DNA from: Clavelina lepadiformis
Taxonomy: Eukaryota > Chordata > Ascidiacea > Aplousobranchia > Clavelinidae
NCBI RefSeq assembly: GCF_947623445.1
Contig: NC_135241.1
Coordinates: 2,792,501 to 2,856,500, forward strand
Length of the DNA: 64,000 nucleotides
Direction: 5' to 3'
Shown here: piece by piece, positions 11,130 to 24,000 of the stretch
How positions within the stretch are numbered: position 1 is the stretch's first letter
How the letters are laid out: each line of letters opens with the position of its first letter
Position numbers and translations under genes: made by a program
The notes under the pieces: model-generated
Told to the model about the DNA's origin: nothing
Databases searched by the model: none
The model's input: only the letters and a program-made list of their open reading frames with translations

Positions 11130-11335
11130 TAAAAAATGTTCAGCTATCTGTCCATGTTTGTTTGATAAAGTTGGATTTTGTAATTTTTGAGATATTGTGA
11201 TATTTATATAATTTTGCTCTCTCTCCGCATTGAAGCGTATTACTCATTTACGCACCAATAACTCGACTAACTATTCTCTTGCGTTCTCTTCTCGCGGTCA
11301 GCTGGTTTTCAGCACAGCGTGGGCGCGGCGTAACA
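11130..11335. repeat. Dispersed repeat, copy 1 (inverted relative to 42545-42735)
   Basis: About 200 bp including TTTTGCTCTCTCTCCGCATT and AGCTGGTTTTC matches the reverse complement of 42545-42735 with few differences. It lies inside the inverted-repeat element above, so it is either part of it or nested in it. Confidence 0.8.
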
Positions 11336-11446
11336 ATACCACAATTTTTTCAAACAGTGCTGACACTGCAGTTTGAAACTCAATAAGAAACGGCGGGCCG
11401 TATTCTTGTGATAACTTATTAATATGTTTCGGGCCGGACGAAATCG

Positions 11447-11552
11447 TCAACTTTATGATACAAATATAAAATATAGATATAAAATATAAATCGTCAACTT
11501 TATGATACAATTATAAAATATAGATATAAAATATAAATCGTCAACTTTATGA
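11447..11552. repeat. Tandem repeat, ~48 bp unit, just over two copies
   Basis: The unit begins AATCGTCAACTTTATGATA and continues with AT-rich TATAAAATATAGATA sequence. Two full copies and the start of a third follow one another. Confidence 0.85.
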
Positions 11553-11795
11553 TATATACACCACAATTCATTAATGCACACCATTACAAAGACCGCACAT
11601 CACAATGGCTTATTGTCTCAATGTTTGAGAAACACGCAAAAATCTTGCTTGAAGCTATTGTCAAAGTTTGTGTACTGTACTGTCGTTGTACAAAGTACTG
11701 TCGTTCGATAAAGTGTCGTTCGATCATCTGTCGGTTCGATTAACTGTCGTTCGATAAAGTGTCGTTCGATAAAGTGTCTTTCGATAAAGTGTCAT

Positions 11796-13013
11796 AGTAC
11801 CTATAAGACCATAGGGAAATGCCGTTCATTGTTAAAGTTTATTTTCAAACCAAATTTTTTCGTTGTTAGTAAACAGTAGTACAAGCGTCTTGGTTGTAGG
11901 ATACACGGTTTATGCTGTTTCTTTTGTTTAGTATATAGTTCTTCTATAGTTTATTTGTTTATGCTTTTTTTAAATCATACAGCATTCAATTTAATAAATG
12001 ATCGAATTGTTGCTGTGTTAGGCGCAGATGTTTATTACAATGCTTTCCGGTAAAAGCTTAAATTTGACTGCAGGCTCTAATATATACAACTAAAAAATAA
12101 TCAATTAAACAATTATCATAAAACTCGAATACTCGCGAGTTTGCTTGGCCCGGGTGGAGAAAATTGAAATTCAGGAACCTCCAAATAACCCAACACTACA
12201 GCTGGGGCAGAAAGGTTATACCCGCGCATATAGTCTGGAAAATCATGTTTTCATGTTTACCGTCTACTTTGCACAACCTTGTACGTTGTAAAGATCTGGC
12301 CAACCTCTTAGACACGAATTCAGGACAATCCTTTTCTCCAACTCGTAAAGCAAATGATCTGAACAAACGTGCGACGCATGTTGTGATAGCGTAGGACAAT
12401 TTGTAACTGAGCTAGCTTTTACGCTAGGTACCGAGTTCGTTACCCATCCTGCTTTTTAATTTTAATAATATAATATTAGCAGTATTTGTAGTATTACCCC
12501 AATTTAACTGTCCACCAGGTCCACCGGATAGGAGCAGGAGTTCTTAATGCTGGCTAAAAATTAGCATGAAAGTAGCTAAAATTGTTTTTTGACAAAAATT
12601 TTAGTTTTTATTTTGCGCCTCTGTAAAAAAAATTTGAAGCATGGTTTTTTGATGGCATTTTATGGAATGGTAGTTCAAAGCATAGGCTACTAAATTGACA
12701 TGCAAAATTTCAGAGAGCCCCATGGAGGATTTTTCAAGTAATCAGTCTTTTAGTAAATTTACTGTATAATAAAACAAAGATTTATTGGCATTTTTTGGTG
12801 TTTGACGCGTCCTTCATAGATATCAGCTTAAAATCTTAGCCTCTAGTTGTGGAAGGTATCCGCAGCCGCAGTTTTCTTACTGGACCTAGGTATAGCCTGA
12901 TAATGAGTCGCAAACTTGAAAATTTGCGACCTGCAGCTAATAAAGTCGAAGGTTTCTCACAAGACACAACGATAAATAATTAATAAAAATAGATCGGCTT
13001 ATTAGGTGATTAC
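11796..13013. other. Intergenic sequence, nothing recognised
   Basis: The only ORFs are short, overlap on opposite strands and have no recognisable motif. The region is AT-rich without clear repeats. Confidence 0.4.
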
Positions 13014-13420
13014 TAGGGATGGGCCGATACGAACCCAAACCCGAATAGATTCGCCGAATATTGCCTTTATGAAAGATTCGGGCGAACCCGAATACAATAT
13101 TACTTATAACTTAAATGTACTGATTTTCGTAAAAAATGATTATCTAGTTTCCTGACAATGCTAAACTAGAGTCAGCAGTACTTACAATGAAGGTCGTTTT
13201 CCTAACGATTTTGCTTTTTCGATCGTTTTTTAAAGACTATTTTTCAAAAGAAAGCGATTTGTTTATCGATTACGTCATTTTAGAAGCAAAACTTGACAAC
13301 TTTTGTAGGAAATTTTATTGTTTGGTTGTGATACGAATAGATTCGGGATTCGTTTGTGTCGACCTTCATGATATTCGGGTTCGCACGAACCCGAATAATC
13401 TTCCTTGCGGCACATCCCTA
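13014..13420. mobile_element. Non-autonomous hAT element
   Basis: The ends are TAGGGATGGGCC and, on the right, GCACATCCCTA. They are flanked by the perfect 8 bp duplication GTGATTAC (13006-13013 and 13421-13428). Internal inverted ACCCGAATA-type motifs lie near both ends. The short ORF inside is not recognisable. Confidence 0.88.
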
Positions 13421-13428
13421 GTGATTAC

Positions 13429-14226
13429 CTATTTTCTTTAGATTTAGATATAATATTGAGTCGCAAACTAGAAGATGCTGGTTACGAAAAGGAATCGTGA
13501 CGTTAGCCGCTTATAGCTCGAAACAACTGGTTCGTGATTGGCTTCCTCCTCCTGGCTGAAGAGAAAGACCAGGTAGTTGTTGGCTGCCCAGGAAGCCGGG
13601 CATTCTCCATTAGTATCGGTGTAGATATATTCCCAAGTTAACACGATGGTAGATAAAGTCACCAGCGTAAACAGGAAACGAATTAGGTGACATCACAATG
13701 AAGTTTACAGATTAACTTTTGTACCTTCTGTAATGAATATAATAATGTAATATATAATAGTAACTTTTGTAAGGAATCAGGCAAACCTCAAGGAAAGCTA
13801 TTCAACAGTAAAGTCACGGACCTTGCTGTGGCGACCAATCATTCCACCGCTGATGCCGTCACAGGCGGTAGTGTTTCGACTCTGACAAAGCGAGCAAATT
13901 TTCTAAATACACATTCTAGACTCAACTTCTCTAAGTCGACTATTTTGTCAGTTTGAGGCAACAACAGGACTAGGTTTCTCAGGAGCCAAACATCACATAC
14001 GAAGACCAACTTTCTGGTAGGAAGTAGCCAGCACTTAACATAACATAAAATCGTCATAATTACGTCAAAATCAAACAGCTCAAATACACACGTAATAATG
14101 ACTTAGTAACGCTCATAATGAAACCCGTGATAACACTAAATACGTTTGTACAACAATCAAAGAGTCACACATATATTTCATGATAATAATGACGTAATGT
14201 GAAAGTTACATTCATATAAGGAAAAG
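13429..14226. other. Intergenic sequence, nothing recognised
   Basis: The minus-strand open stretches at 13468-13662 and 13839-14057 have no recognised domain and no splice-consistent partners. Confidence 0.4.
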
Positions 14227-14277
14227 TCACTCTTCAAATTTATCCACACATTCTAGTAAAGACATCCATGAATCGTC
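14227..14277 (-). pseudogene. Duplicated tail of the last exon of the kinase-KEN-TPR gene
   Basis: Read on the minus strand this gives DDSWMSLLECVDKFEE followed by a stop. The end of the gene at 15081 reads DESRMSLLVCVDKFEKW and a stop. The match stops abruptly upstream, so this is a small fragment left by a local duplication or a decayed second copy. Confidence 0.6.
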
Positions 14278-15080
14278 ATACTAATACTTAATAAAACTTA
14301 ACATAATCTACTGTAACCGGCAAATTTATAAATGCCGATCACCTAAGCCCTAAGGGGTGTCCTTCGGGCCAGCAAGGCCTGAATTCTACCCTATCCTGGA
14401 TATTAGAAATGCACACAGATTTCTTGAAAGTCTTATATTGAACAGCTAAAAAGCAATGATCACTTGAACAGACGAATAGAACAGCTACAAATCTACGAGC
14501 GTGTATGGGTGTGTGTGATTTCTTTAAGTACAGAACCCAGGGTAATATTACAGTACTTATTATCTGAAAGTACAAACAAGGCCAAAGTAAGAAAATGAAC
14601 ACTACCCTGTGAGTCTGCACACAAAACAATAATCGGCAATACTAGTAAATTTGATCTCAATTACGTGGCTAAGAAATAGGCATTACAACAGGTTGAATGG
14701 CAACTAACTCATCATACTGCATGCAACATTCACTTAAACAAGTTAGGCTAACAACTGCAATACATACTAAATTGGGTGGGATTAAACTGATGCGCTAACA
14801 AAGAAACTGGGCGTTAAGCAAGTAGGTCACAGCTCATCGGCTCTTATGAAAGGAATTCAAGACAAAGAAACACGAGGCTAGAGACGCAATGACCAACCTA
14901 TTTGGAGTTTTGGGCGACACAAATCATATAAATCATTATCACTTAAATCATATAATTGGAATAAACAACAATGCTAATTTGGACGTTACATCTACTCCTG
15001 CAACAATCACAGATTGACATCACTATGGCGTCATCGATGATTGACGTAATCCAGAAGTAACATTGAAATCAAAAAGCGCT
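14278..15080. other. Downstream flank of the kinase-KEN-TPR gene
   Basis: No gene is recognised. Several TGACGT-type motifs occur here, as they do throughout the 14-17 kb stretch. No clear minus-strand AATAAA was found near the stop codon. Confidence 0.4.
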
Positions 15081-18000
15081 TCACCACTTTTCAAATTTAT
15101 CCACACATACTAATAAAGACATCCGTGATTCGTCTTCATTCTTTGCTGATAAATGTTCGGCGGTTCGTTTGAGTCCGATACATAAGTCGTTGCGTTGATC
15201 AGCTAGTGGTGATATGTTCGCTGCCATGGTGGCGAGTTCATTGCAACAAATGGATTTGACGTCACCACCCAGATTGAGAAGAATCATCAACCGTAAACAT
15301 AGTAACATGTTCCAGAAGCGGGGAAGTCCCGTCAGGCGCTTTTGTTTTTGAAGGTAGTTGTAAACGTCACTTCCTTTATCTCTCGTCATGGTTGGATGGT
15401 CTTGGTACAAGTTGCACAAACCTAAAAAACAAAAACAATTATAGTCACAATTATACAAAACTAAAATTGATAAAAAGTAGTTGATCCAAAAGCTTGTATA
15501 GCTGGGACAAATATGTCCACACGTATGTTGACGTCACATAAATTATATTCTGACGTAACAACTGAAGTAATTAAACAGACAATTCACTCGAATTAAATAT
15601 ACAAAAAAATTTAACAATTAACCACATATAGACATGGTGCCTGTCGTTTTCCATAATAAATAACTGATCACGTGCTATAAGAACAAAGTTTACTCGCGCG
15701 ATAAAGATCGCTACAGTCAGAAATCATTCAAGGTTATTGACACAGGTAAAGATTATCTCGTTGTTAACTGCAAATTAGTGACGATTTCTCCAAATGCTTT
15801 CCATCTCAGCCTGGTACGTCATAACATATCTTGTGCGCGGGCATTCAGTTGAGCGCGATTAAACAAAGGTGACGTCACAATAAACAGAAGTCTTTACAAC
15901 AGAGGTAAAATTGCCACTCTCAAGCGATTGCAACAGTCTAACAAGTCGCATGTTTGATTTGCTTATTATTACGTAATAAAGACGAGACAATCGTAACGCT
16001 ATAATTTTAATTATTACGTAATATGTAGAAGATAAAGAAACGGATATGATGCGCTGTGCAGATGCTTTGCAACATCAATTAACAAAACGTAAGAATTTAT
16101 ATTTTACTCGCGTCATAGTAAGGTCATTTCCTAAAGCGTTCAATGGGAGGAATGGGTTCAATTACGTCAATATCTATGACGTAATCAATGACAACATCAT
16201 CCAACGTTAAACAAAGACAACAAATATTTTTATTTCTTACCATTAATTGTGCAGTGAATATTTTCCATCTTCCATTGCTCGCTCTCATCTTCCACTTCCT
16301 GACTAACGTGAAATGATTTGATGTAGAACGCCTCAGCATCCTCAGGTTGGTTGTTGAAGTAGTAATCAGTACCTAAATAATTATAAATCCATGATTACGA
16401 TAAAAAATTTATAAAATGAACAAACTCGATTGTAAACCATAATTCCGAATGACGTCATAATCATCAATTCATAAACAAACAATGAATTAATTATCATTTT
16501 AAAACATAAATTGCCATTTGGTAATGACGTTGTAAATTAACATACGAACCCATATTATTGCAGCATGCTGAGTACAACCCCATCTTCCTACATCCATCGC
16601 CGAATGTGGATTCCAATGTGGTGATGGCCGGTTGGAGAACTTCGATTGCGCGCGAGTATTCAGCAAGATATCTACGGCACAATCCAATGGTCGTCCAACA
16701 TTCAGCTTTCGATGTTGCCACCAACTTTTTATCATCGACTTTCACTGATTGGATGGAATGAACGAAGCCAGTCATGCGTGAAATCACATGACGATATGTG
16801 GTTCGTTGCAGATTTTTGTTGTATCGCAAAATAAATCGGTAACATTCATATGCGCATCTCTTCATCAGTTTCACTTTCTCGGTAGGATCATCAATCTGTT
16901 TGTGAAGATCACCTGCGCACAATACAAGTTTGAGTAATCTTACTTGAGTTTGTTGAGTGCTTAAGAATGTTTAACGTTTAAGTAAGATCACCTGCAAGCA
17001 ACAGAAGTGGCAATATTATCGGTGAATATGTCTCACAACTCAGATTCGACATGTAAGCGATGATATCATTTCCAACATTTATTGCGTCATCAGCGGTTAG
17101 GGAAGTGGTCTTCATTGCAGATTTTAGATCTTCACAAACCTTCAGTGCTTCGTTTATTTTTTGCTTTGAAATCAGATCATTTATGGATGAGAGTTTTTCA
17201 ATCGTAATTTCCAACCCTGCATTGAAAAGATTCAAAAGTTAAATTTTAAATAATTCATTTTTAACCCTGCTTTAATATCAATGCATTGAACATAATTTTT
17301 TGCTCTGAAATATACAGCGATGAGAAATATGCTTGTCACATCTCTGTGGCAGGATTATCCTTGAAATAAGCGGGTCAATATGATTGTTAATGAGGTAATA
17401 TATAATTGTTATTGATCAATTGAAGTAATGGATTGAAAACAAAGGCAAGCGTATGCAACATTTGACAAAGATCTTGTACAAAGTATGAATAAATGACCCA
17501 CTTATATCGGATGACGTCAACATTGCAAAATTTTTTTTTGGTTTTAATCTTAACTGTTAATACGGATGTTCGGTTTTGAAAAATATACATCTCATTTGTT
17601 GCAACTTTTGTCTCGTTTTACATTGCCCTGTACTACGGTATAGTTTAGAGTTAGACAGTAATGCCAACCATTGTTTGGAGCTAACTACGATAGTTTTTAC
17701 CGCAAGATGGCGCACAATACTACGATTGGGCGTAAAATGTTTTTTACGTTTTAGTTCAGCCATAATTTAACACGCCTTAGCAATTAAACAGGAAGCCAGA
17801 TCTATTGGAAACATTCGCAAGGTATAAGCAACTTATCAGGATTGTGCGTTTTTGCCTTTCAAGCTGTTAAACAGATAATGATTTTAACCAACACACGTTC
17901 ACTTGTCGACGAGTTTAACCTTTCCATACTGTGAATGTGAAACTTCTTCCAAGATCTTTGACCACATTTAAATAAGCGAAGTGGAAAACAGGTTGCTTAT

Positions 18001-21000
18001 GAATATAGAAGATAGATATAACAGGTCGTATGATAAAAGATATTACAACTAACACGCGTAGTGGCGGTAGTTTATCAGCGTTCCCTGTATATAGCAGAGT
18101 TATGACCATGTTACCAAACTCGAGTTGAAACGAACCAAGTCAAGTCATTTCGCACATAAGACTGGAGTCAAGTCAAGTTATATAAAAAACGCAAAAACAC
18201 AGTTTCTGTCAAAAAGGAACTTTTAAAATCTTTGAAAATTTGCTTCGTTGCTTTGCTGCTCTGAACGCGCTCGACGGTTGGATTATCCGGATAACGGATA
18301 ACCGATTAACCGCAGTTTTTTTTTCCATCTGATATCCGGATATAATTCTGCCGGTTAACCGGCTAAAAGAGTATCGCTGCTAATGCGTTCGTGGACGCAC
18401 AAACTTCATTTCAAGATAAATTTTAATGTTGTGGCTAAGAAAATCAAAAAAAAATTTTTTTACATAATATTGAAACCTATTTAACAGGAAAACAACTCGA
18501 GTCTTTGCAAAAAGTGACTCGAGTCAGACTATGAATGAGTCTAAGTAAATACGAATAAACAAGAGATATGAAATCTACAAATTGCCAATTTAGTTTGAAA
18601 TAACCAAGGCAACAAACATATTTTAATACCTAGGGCTATGGTTAGGTGTAAATCATATAATTCATAATAAATAAAATACCAGTGTGATTAGTCTTTAGCA
18701 AAACAATTTCTTCAGGGGATGTCCCTTGTTTATACCTGGGAATTCCTGGGTTGTAAGAGTAGAGGGACCTACAATTACTTCATCCTGGATGGATGTGGCA
18801 TTGGATGAGAAAGATTGCTCTGTTGGTTACACAAATTAAAGTGAGAGATCAAAATCTGTGTCAACATGCATATGTCGGATATAACTGAACAAATGTTAAG
18901 AAATAGATGAAATTGTAGAAAAGATTTTTTGTGTTATATGATGTTAAGTGCACCATGCTCACGGAAGAGCACAAACAAGCAAAATATCTTTTTTATTCAT
19001 AATCTGCAATTACCCAAATATTTTTCTCTCTTAAACAGCTTTCACTTTTTACCTGAAGATGTTTTGGCAACATTACTCGAAACCTCATCAGCTCCATCTG
19101 CTCGGTCCTTTCTTGTGAATTCCGTGTCAGGAGCAGCTGGAAATGAATTTCAAAATAAGATGACATAAGACTAAAACATAGAAATAACAACCAAGACAAA
19201 ATATTAGTGAACAATTATGACAAGTGCTAACACTAAAGAGATACAGCGATAAAGCGCTAACACTAAAGAGATACTTATACTAGCCCTATTAGCCTATCAC
19301 CCTTGGGTACTTAAACCCGTTGTACTTGTGCACTAAGCTGCATCTTTACAAAAATTTTGCCATAGCAAGTAATCCTGGAAATTTAGAACCAGGTTCATTT
19401 TAGTTATAACTTTTTTCTTGCTACAAATTGCAGATCATTAAAAAGTGCAACTGTGACAGTTTTGTAAATACTTGATATAATGTTTAAACCAGTGGTTCCC
19501 AACCTTTTTTGCTGCTCGTACCCCTTCGTCAGGTCAGAGCATTCTTCGTACCAAAAAAATTCTGATGGAATTTTTCATATATATATTGCTCTGTGGCCCA
19601 AGGATCTTCGTACCCTTTGATGTTCAATCTCGTACCCCCAGTTGGGAACCGCTGGTTTAAACCAACATGAGTTGTACGAGAACATGATATACATAAAGCT
19701 ATATCAAAGGTTTTGCAAACAATTAGCTAACGTATGTAACATGTTACCATCACAATTAAACTCTTACTAGTGACGTCCTCATTTGCGTGGTGATGTGATA
19801 CATTCTCTATAGATGATTCAACAATATTGGAAGTAGATCTGCAATCAAACATTTTTGTTAGACGTTTCTACGAAAAAAATGTAATCTTTATTTCTTTTAA
19901 TTAAAATACTAAGATGTAAGATTAAAAAAGCACACTTATCGCAATATGGGGGAAACCCCATCACCGCAAACATTTCACATACTTTCACCGCAAACATTTC
20001 ACAAACTTTCGACAAAATGGTTCCCCTCTTATGAAGTTATTTAAATGGGCAAGTAGACGAGGGTATTGTCCAGTGAGTGATTCAAAAAAATCATTGTAGT
20101 TTCTACTGCCATCTTCTGAAACACCGAGAAGAAGTCTTGATGCTGCAGACTCCTTCTGTTCAGCATGTTGATTCTTAAATACAAAATCATCGGAAAAATG
20201 TAAAACTGCAAAATATGTACATACCAGTGTACAGATGGAAGTATTTGCTGGTTGAGAACATGCACAATTTCCTTACATAAGATGAAGTATTTTTAAAAAT
20301 CCAGTGATTTCGAAAAGATCTTAAAGCCTCACCATATTTCTTATCACAATAAGAAGTTCGTGGATATTTCCACATTTCTTCACTGGATAGTCTTCCTCTT
20401 TTCGTAGTGAGTCAGGAACATTGTTAATTGTTATTTTATGTTCTTCAAAGTCTTTCAGGGATTGTTTGTAAGATTCGACATCATGTTTTTTAAGTCGATG
20501 GAAATGCTCATTTGCTTTCTGAAATAAAAAAACTAAAAACATGAACAAAACCATTAATAAGTTTACGATCAGTTGTAATATGACAACAATCTCAGTGAAC
20601 AAACACATATAGGTTACGGGTTCAGTGAAAATGGACATAATGTAAATAAACATTGGAATTAAATTGTAATGTATACATGGGTTATCACCATATCACCCAA
20701 GTCACAATATAAATTATATAATGTACAAAATGTCACTAAATTAAAAGTATAAAATCAACATGAACACCAATAAACCTCATAAAATTTAATTTTTTTCTCT
20801 GAATCCCAGAAAATTGGATGATCTTTCACTTCTTCTATTATTGGTCGTTTTTCAGGATCAAAGGCAAGCATATTCTCTATGAGGTCATAAGCAAGTTCTT
20901 TTTGCTCATTGGATAGAAGATCTGTAGAAGTAGACTATACTTAGCTCAATAAAGAACATGTAAACAAATTATTAAAAATAAAAATTAGAATATGTGATAA

Positions 21001-24000
21001 ACTATGACCACTGAAGTTTGCCAAGATCAAAATCAGCTCATAAGCTCACTTAGAGAACTTCAAGTGTGTTGAAAACACATGTGATTCCCAATACATCTAT
21101 CACATACACCAAGCGTACAAAAGCAGACAGTCACATCTTTACCTGTATACTCAGGCAGAGCAATAAACAACAGATTCCTAATCATAAAGTGGATTAGCAA
21201 GCCTACTCATTACAACACATAGCATAGTTTTATGAGAAGGCGATATTTGAACAAGTTTAACATTAATCCATTTTAAGTAAAATATTTAGATTCCACAAAA
21301 TCTACTAAATCTAAGCAATATTGCTCAATATTCCATTAAAAACCATCAATCAAATTGAACAAAATTCTCAAAGATAAAGCTGTAATTTTTGTGCCAAATG
21401 TTTAAGAATTTAGCTGACCAATCTGCCAAAATTCGGTTAAGTGAAGCAAAAATGCAATAAAAACAGTAATTAAAAATAAAATCAATTAAAATAATTTAAT
21501 ACACTTTAAAGTACGTAACTTACGCTTATGCTAAAAATTACGCTTTAAAGTTTTCAATCTAGTACAAAAAATTTAAAAGCAAAATATTGAAAACTGAGAC
21601 TTATTCTAAGACTAAATATCGGAAACAATAAACTAGCAAATAATTTTATTTTGCAAACATTTTGAGCTTATTAGCCTTAACTTATTTTCAATGCGATAAA
21701 AGTAACCTTGGAGCTATACGCATGCAATATATAAAGGAAAGTGAATAATCTAGATGATCTGTAATTTATAAAACGAGCTGGTGTGAAATAAGACAGAAAC
21801 GAATGAATGAAAATGCTTAAAAAACAAATCTGGGATTTTTGTGTGAAACTATGAAATATTTACCTGAAAAATCTGCGCAATTTAACTTTGGAATTTCACG
21901 TTTCCGTAAATTTAACACTTGTTCATATGGATCCTCACCAAATGGATGACTGCCTTTGGTGAGAACATAGTTAAATAAAACTCCAAGAGAAAATATGTCC
22001 GCAGATTTTTTCTGTCACAATGTGATGCAACCCATTAGGTGTTGTTTTATACATTGTACAATTTGGTTGCAAACTCTGGTAACATACACACCCATTTTTT
22101 CTTCTCTTCTTTTTTTCGTGTATGATTCTCAGGAGCCATGTATGACTCGGTGCTGCCTGATTTCGTAGTTGCATGTGTTTCACCAGAACGTAATTTTTTT
22201 GTCAAACCAAAATCACACACTTTGACAGTAGTCTTACCATCATCACCAATCCGCATCAAAAAATTACTTGGTTTTACATCTCTGTGGACTGAAAGACACC
22301 ATGTTAACAAGTTATATTTTAAGAAATATGTAACAAAGACAAGTCTGGCTTATATGCTGGGTTCTACTAAAAATATGCCTCCATGCTTAAACCTAATGAA
22401 CAAAAGCTACATGTAACTGAGTTGGAGATGGAAGACCACACGGCTATGGAGAAATAAAATAGAGACAAAACGACGCAGTAAGTTTTACACAATTAGATTA
22501 TTCACTTGAGTGACCTGGTCAGGCTTAAGAACAAGCAAGCTTAGTGAGCATGAGCAAGTTTGCGTGAGTTATTACCTATGGTAATATGGTTATTTTGTTA
22601 TTACCTATGGTCAAACATTCCATCAATATACAGTTAGACCTCGTTAATCTGAACCCTGAACAACCGGAATCTCTATTATCTAACACAAAACTGCCGAGAA
22701 CGGATTTCTTCCTATGCATTTTACTCCTTTAATCCATGCATTCCACTCCTTTTACTCTAACACAAAAGTTTCGGAACAAATGTCCAAATAAATAGCAATA
22801 AAATCCGATAAACTGGATTATTAAGAGTGAAGCGAAAATGATTCACGATTGTCCTAGATACAGTAGTTAGTTGACGAAAACAATAGCCGTTATGTATGGA
22901 TAATAGTGTTGCAGTTTCTCTCTTTAAACACCTACGCATACTTTGAATAGGAGTAAGATGCATACTGCTTTTTGAACACGGTGCTGCATTTGCAAGATTG
23001 ATTGATTTTACGCTTTCCTATAATCCTGATACCTCGCTAAACCAACAGTTTATGACAAAACGAAGTGGTCCGGATTAACGAGGTCTGACTGTATGTGTAA
23101 ACCAAAGTCAACGATACATTTGAATCATACTCACTCATACTGCACTTTGTATGTAGATTATTGATACCATCTGTCGTTTGTTTGCAAATTTCCAAGGGAG
23201 TCAGATTGCACCCAGGAAGTTCACCATGTATCCACTGAAGAAAAATATACAAAATCTCATTCTCAATTGAAAAAGCATGCAGCTTTCCAGCAATGATTAC
23301 TGAGAATGAACTGGACCAAGCTTGACCCAAAAAAAGGGAAACTTTGTATTTGTTCACTTCAAACTGAACCAGATTCGGACATAACTTGTTAAAATATGGT
23401 ATTGTAGTAGTTTTTGATTTCTGCGCATGATTGTGGTATGTAGTGTGGTTATGTTAGTTGCATGATGAAACGGTTTTTGTTTTCTTGTATACAACCAAAC
23501 CTTCCCATCAAATAGTTGTTGATTAGGAGGTTGTTGTTGATTCTTACACTTGGATTTAAAAGTCTGCTCCTGGGCGCAATGTTGTTCATAATTCATTGTT
23601 TTTGTTGGATTAAGAAGTGGTAGATGCCGGAAAAATGAATTATTAAATGCAGAGCGAGTTTAAAAGTGGACAATGCACAATGTCCACTTTGTCTTGTGCA
23701 CAATGCAGTGAGCTCATAGTTGGTGACAAAATTAAATCATAAAAATCTGGATCCAGCTAAATAGTGTCTTTGTCTAGCAAGTCCATAACATACATATAAA
23801 AGACGCTGATGAGCATGAAAAGACATTCCTTAGACAAAAAGCAACAATACCTCTTCAATATCTCCATCACATAATTCCATGTAAATTGACATAAATTCAC
23901 CCTAAAATGCATGCAGCAACATTGAAAATTTTATTTCTAATACCTCGTAGCACATTTAGCATTTAATGCTTGAATAAATCTCATTTATATCTAACGTATT

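Larger units (their letters stand above)
10955..11795. mobile_element. Element with terminal inverted repeats made of tandem CGACACTTTATCGAA-like units
   Basis: The left end carries several copies of CGACACTTTATCGAA and variants (CGACAGTTGATCGAA). The right end (about 11680-11795) carries the same units inverted. The architecture resembles the MULE at 3053-4585, although the unit sequence differs. No transposase is present, so it would be non-autonomous. The exact termini and target duplication are unclear. Confidence 0.65.

Noticed and set aside
10955..11795. A CRISPR-like or satellite array
   Set aside because: The short units are contiguous, without unique spacers, and occur inverted at two ends, as in a transposon.
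13468..14057. Minus-strand open stretches upstream of the hAT element, considered as exons of a second TPR gene
   Set aside because: Apart from the 17-codon tail at 14227 nothing resembles the TPR gene, and borders and phases do not fit.
20187..20375. An open stretch between KEN exons 8 and 9 as an extra exon
   Set aside because: No acceptor-donor pair gives the right phase, and joining exon 8 directly to exon 9 restores the conserved KEN motif.
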